Positions 30,624-33,297 of a stretch of DNA of 33,297 nucleotides are shown here, piece after piece (position 1 is the first letter of the stretch; every line of letters starts with the position of its first letter). The stretch spans positions 1 through 33,297 of the forward strand of contig JBHYFN010000040.1 in NCBI GenBank assembly GCA_051859505.1, in the 5' to 3' direction. Origin of the DNA: JAFIEN01 sp051859505. GTDB lineage: Bacteria > Pseudomonadota > Alphaproteobacteria > Rhodobacterales > Rhodobacteraceae. A program made the translations under genes and the position numbers. A model generated the notes under the pieces. The model did no database searches, had not been told where the DNA came from, and worked only from the letters and a program-made list of their open reading frames with translations.

Positions 30624-31319
30624 TCACTTCTTGCGCAGGAAACCGCCGTCCACCACAAGCTCGGTGCCCGTCACGAAGGAGGCGGCGGGGGACAGAAGGA
30701 AGGCCACCGCCTCGGCCACCTCGGCAGGGTTGGCGATGCGTCCGGTCAGGTGCTTTGCACCCGCAGCGGCGACGGCGGCCTGTCCCTCCGGCCCCCGTTG
30801 CAGGGCGGCATGGGTGAAACCCGCATCCACCCAACCGGGCGAGACGGCATTGACCCGGATGCCGCGCGCCGCGAACCCGCCCGAGGCCGCGCGCATCAGG
30901 CCCAGCACCCCGCCCTTGGTGGTGTGATACACGACCGATCCGACCGTCGCGATATGGGCCGAGACCGAGGAGGTGAGCACCACCGCCCCGCCATCCTTCA
31001 GCTGCGGGCTGGCATGTTTCAGCGCCAGCATCATGCCGCCCACATTGACCGCCATCATCCGCCGCCAGTCAGCCCAGGCAAGCTCGGTCACGCGGCCCAA
31101 GATGTTGATGCCCGCAAGGCAGACCAGACCGTCCACCGGGCCGATCCCGGCAAAGGCGGCGGCGAGCGCGTCCTCGTCCATGAGGTCGAGCGTGACGGAG
31201 TGGTCGGCCTCGGGGGTGTCGTTCATGTCGAACGAGGCGACCTCCCACCCATGTCCCTTGAGCACCGAGACCACGGCCCGCCCGATCCCGCCCGCGCCTC
31301 CGGTGACGACGACCCGCAT
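30624..31319 (-). CDS. SDR-family NAD(P)-dependent dehydrogenase 1
   Basis: A 231-residue short-chain dehydrogenase. The cofactor motif TGGAGGIG is at residues 6-13, with the Asp near residue 31 (ASFDMND) suggesting NAD preference. CLAGIN stands for NNAG, catalytic Ser lies in VLTSSVSAH, and the YxxxK motif is YHTTKGG. It ends with the usual RVNAVSPGWVDAGFT and ELVVDGGFLRK. It is closely packed between SDR 2 and the broken GH31 gene. Probably it oxidises a sugar, sugar lactone or polyol imported by the operon's transporter; the substrate is unknown. Confidence 0.86.
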   Translation of the reverse strand: MRVVVTGGAGGIGRAVVSVLKGHGWEVASFDMNDTPEADHSVTLDLMDEDALAAAFAGIGPVDGLVCLAGINILGRVTELAWADWRRMMAVNVGGMMLALKHASPQLKDGGAVVLTSSVSAHIATVGSVVYHTTKGGVLGLMRAASGGFAARGIRVNAVSPGWVDAGFTHAALQRGPEGQAAVAAAGAKHLTGRIANPAEVAEAVAFLLSPAASFVTGTELVVDGGFLRKK

Positions 31320-31321
31320 CC

Positions 31322-32044
31322 TCAGTGCTTCCGCATGAAGCCGCCATCGACGAACAGCGTCGTGGCATTGACGAAGGATGCGGCGGGCGAGGCCAGCCAG
31401 AGCAGCGCCGCCGCCACCTCATCAGGCCGCGCCATCCGGCCCAGCACATGCGCGGCGCGGGCCGCGACATCGAGGGCGGAAGGATCGGGCGCGGCAGCGC
31501 GGGCGGCGTCGGTAAAGCCCGCGTCCACCCAGCCCGGCGCAAGGGCGTTCACACGGATGCCGTGTTCCGCCCCTTCACCCGCCAGCGCCCAGGCGAAGCT
31601 TTCGACGGCGGCCTTGGTGGTGACATAGGCGGGGTAATCGTCGCTGGCGACATGACCCGCGACCGAGGCAAGGCAGATCATGGCAGGGTCTTCGCCCCTG
31701 GCCAGCAGTGAAAAGGCGTGTTTCGCGGTCAGGAACATATGGCCCAGGTTCACGTCCATCATCCGTTCCCAGGCGGCCCAGTCCATCGCCTCGAGCGTGG
31801 ACTGGTGATTGATCCCGGCGATGCAGAACACGCTGTCCAACCGTCCGTGCCGCGCGCCCACCCCCTCGATCACCCGCGCCACGCCCGCCTCGTCGGTCAG
31901 GTCCAGCGCATGCGCCTCGCCGCCTTCGGGCGGGTCGCAGGGGGTGCGGTCCAGCGCGATCACGCGCTGGCCCTCGGCGATCAGTGCCGCGACGACGGCC
32001 TGCCCGATGCCGCCGGCGGCCCCGGTGACCAGCGCGACCCTCAC
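31322..32044 (-). CDS. SDR-family NAD(P)-dependent dehydrogenase 2
   Basis: A 240-residue short-chain dehydrogenase with TGAAGGIGQAV (residues 7-17), Asp in IALDRTP, CIAGINHQ, catalytic Ser in CLASVAGHVAS, and YVTTKAA as the YxxxK motif. It resembles SDR 1 in the C-terminus (APGWVDAGFTDAAR and FVDGGFMRK), so the two look like an old duplication. I chose GTG at 32044, which overlaps the permease stop as GTGA; the longer open frame lies inside the permease gene and is not real. It is separated by two bases from SDR 1. Two successive dehydrogenase steps on one sugar are plausible. Confidence 0.85.
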   Translation of the reverse strand: MRVALVTGAAGGIGQAVVAALIAEGQRVIALDRTPCDPPEGGEAHALDLTDEAGVARVIEGVGARHGRLDSVFCIAGINHQSTLEAMDWAAWERMMDVNLGHMFLTAKHAFSLLARGEDPAMICLASVAGHVASDDYPAYVTTKAAVESFAWALAGEGAEHGIRVNALAPGWVDAGFTDAARAAAPDPSALDVAARAAHVLGRMARPDEVAAALLWLASPAASFVNATTLFVDGGFMRKH

Positions 32045-33066
32045 CTGACCCGCGCCCCCGAAAAGCGATGCGCGATCATCGACAGGATGATGACAAGGCC
32101 GAACATGAAATCGGTCCAGAAGCCCGCAAAGCCTGCCCCCACCGCGCCCGAGGGGATCAGCGTGATCGTCAGCGCTCCGAAGAAGGCCCCCCAGATCGTG
32201 CCGACCCCGCCCCAGACCGGCGTGCCGCCCACAAAGACCGCCGCCAGCGCGATCAGGAGGTAAGCCTTGCCGCTTGTCGGAAACCAGACCATGTTCGCCG
32301 TCTGCACCAGGATCACCCCGCACAGGCCCGCCGCCAGCCCCGAGAAGACGAAGACCCCGATCCGCACCCAGTCGATATTGATCCCCATCTGCCGCGCGCT
32401 TTCGGGGTTGTCGCCGGTCAGCTGCACCCGCACGCCGAACTTGTGATAGGTGAACAGCACATAGCAGAAGATCGTCCAGACGATCGCGATGATGAAATGG
32501 TTGGGCACCTGAAAGCCCAGCACATCCCATTTGCCCACGAAGAAGCGGTAGCCGAAGCTGCCCACCGCATCCCGCGCCTCGATATTGCGGCCCTGCGCCA
32601 GAAGGTTCACCAGCCCCACGATGAAGAAATTGAGGCCCAGCGTCGCGACCAGCGACGAGATCTTGCCCCAGACCACCACCGCCCCGATGCCGAAGCCGAT
32701 CGCGGCGCCCAGCGCCATGGTGATCGCGGCGGCCACAAGGATCGGCACGCCGTACAGGACCATGTACATGAACAGCCCCCCCGCCGCGCCCATGACCGAG
32801 GGGAAGGCAAGGTCGATCTCGCCCGAGACGATCACGAAGACCAGCGCCGTGGTGATGATGATCGTGGCAGGGACCGAGAACAGGAAGGCGTTGTAATAGC
32901 CCGGGATCAGGAACAGCGTCGGGTTGTTGTAGGCGAAGAACCCCCAGACCAGCATCAGGGTGATGAAGGCGTTCAGCGCGCGCCCGTTGCGGCGATAGAA
33001 CAGGATCCAGGCGGACTGGTCGCCGCGCTTGTCGACATTGGTGTTGGCGGCTGTGGCTTCGGCCAT
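32041..33066 (-). CDS. Sugar ABC transporter, permease (RbsC/FrcC type)
   Basis: A 341-residue inner-membrane permease of the CUT2 class. It has about ten hydrophobic segments and the family motifs FVIVSGEIDLAFPSVMGAAG (the 'xTGGIDLSVG' region), GKISSLVATLGLNFFIVG, VQLTGDNPESARQMGINI (ATPase-contact loop) and ALAAVFVGGTPVWGGVGTIW. Start ATG 33066 has GAGGAGGGA just upstream. It follows the ATPase gene by ten bases and overlaps SDR 2. A binding protein is expected further right, outside the window. Members of this class carry ribose, fructose, xylose and related sugars. Confidence 0.91.
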   Translation of the reverse strand: MAEATAANTNVDKRGDQSAWILFYRRNGRALNAFITLMLVWGFFAYNNPTLFLIPGYYNAFLFSVPATIIITTALVFVIVSGEIDLAFPSVMGAAGGLFMYMVLYGVPILVAAAITMALGAAIGFGIGAVVVWGKISSLVATLGLNFFIVGLVNLLAQGRNIEARDAVGSFGYRFFVGKWDVLGFQVPNHFIIAIVWTIFCYVLFTYHKFGVRVQLTGDNPESARQMGINIDWVRIGVFVFSGLAAGLCGVILVQTANMVWFPTSGKAYLLIALAAVFVGGTPVWGGVGTIWGAFFGALTITLIPSGAVGAGFAGFWTDFMFGLVIILSMIAHRFSGARVR

Positions 33067-33076
33067 GGGTCCCTCC

Positions 33077-33297
33077 TCAGGCGACGGCATCGGCCAGCGG
33101 GCGCAGCGAGGCGGTGTCCGCCGTGCCCGTCTCGGCCAGCTGGTGCATCAGTTCGATCAGATGGTCGGCGCCGGTGAACTGCGCCTTCTCGCCTTCAAAG
33201 GCCTCGCGCCCCCGGTCGATGACGAAGAACCGGTCGGCGATGTCCCAGACGTGATAGATGTTGTGGCCGATGAACACGACCGTCCGGCCCGAGGCCT
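33077..33297 (-). CDS. Sugar ABC transporter, ATP-binding protein (C-terminal end, cut by window)
   Basis: Only the last 72 or so codons are in the window; the frame is open to the right edge. TVVFIGHNIYHVWDIADRFF then VIDRGRE is the switch-His and D-loop-following part of CUT2 ATPases (compare 'VILISHNMxxVFxVADR' in FrcA-type proteins). The tail ADHLIELMHQLAETG follows. Position directly upstream of an Rbs/Frc-type permease supports the call. FrcA-type proteins have a single ABC domain, and whether this one is single or double cannot be seen. Confidence 0.82.
   Translation of the reverse strand, partial: ASGRTVVFIGHNIYHVWDIADRFFVIDRGREAFEGEKAQFTGADHLIELMHQLAETGTADTASLRPLADAVA

Noticed and set aside
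1..33297. Defence system, CRISPR, toxin-antitoxin pair, retron, secondary-metabolite cluster, tRNA or rRNA
   Set aside because: No repeat-spacer array, reverse transcriptase, nuclease, toxin pair, synthase or RNA gene was recognised on reading both strands; only the PUA/EVE-like protein has a loose link to defence.

Overview
The window is GC-rich DNA (by eye about two thirds G+C) with the codon habits and gene types of an alphaproteobacterium, most likely Rhodobacterales (Paracoccus/Rhodobacter relatives). It looks like accessory DNA such as a megaplasmid or catabolic island: nearly every intact gene serves uptake and breakdown of a small molecule, and the blocks are separated by decayed mobile or phage DNA. 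No rRNA, tRNA or CRISPR array was seen.

Layout. (1) 1-1484: debris field holding the right end of an IS66-type element, a PUA/EVE-like gene, the tail of a serine recombinase and a DUF3489-like remnant. (2) 1481-5206: phosphonate genes, with phnM on the minus strand divergent from phnD-phnC-phnE; the C-P lyase core phnG-L is not in the window. (3) 5771-14104: a divergent sugar locus. The minus strand carries a ROK regulator followed by a signal-peptide-less paralogue of a sugar-binding protein. The plus strand carries a TIM-barrel isomerase/epimerase-type protein, a Tat-type periplasmic binding protein, a Gfo/Idh/MocA oxidoreductase, and an Mgl/Rbs-type ATPase and permease. (4) 14105-14807: transposase debris with a perfect tandem repeat. 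(5) 14808-24084: a long, tightly packed minus-strand operon (binding protein, two permeases, MalK/UgpC-type ATPase, three Gfo/Idh/MocA oxidoreductases, mannonate dehydratase uxuA), faced by a divergent GntR/FCD regulator at 24346-25050. (6) 25057-26717: a scar in which the start of uxaC is joined to the end of a uxuB-like gene, downstream of a further Gfo/Idh gene. (7) 26851-28005: a flavin-dependent LLM-class monooxygenase. (8) 28021-28540: a phage lysis-cassette remnant with an intact terminator hairpin. (9) 28552-33297: a minus-strand operon with an Rbs/Frc-type ATPase (cut by the window edge), a permease, two related SDR dehydrogenases and a frameshifted GH31 alpha-glycosidase.

How it fits together. 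Three separate carbohydrate ABC systems sit beside oxidoreductases rather than sugar kinases, so imported sugars or sugar acids are probably oxidised, isomerised or eliminated without first being phosphorylated. The uxuA operon was probably part of a hexuronate pathway, because uxuA is intact and pieces of uxaC and uxuB lie just past its regulator.

The most unusual item is the pair ROK regulator plus cytosolic binding-protein paralogue. The paralogue aligns end to end with the exported binding protein encoded divergently, begins exactly where the mature domain begins, and lacks any export signal. That suggests an intracellular ligand sensor or buffer derived from a transporter component. Also notable is that all three binding-protein genes with a visible downstream cistron are followed by a strong GC stem-loop.
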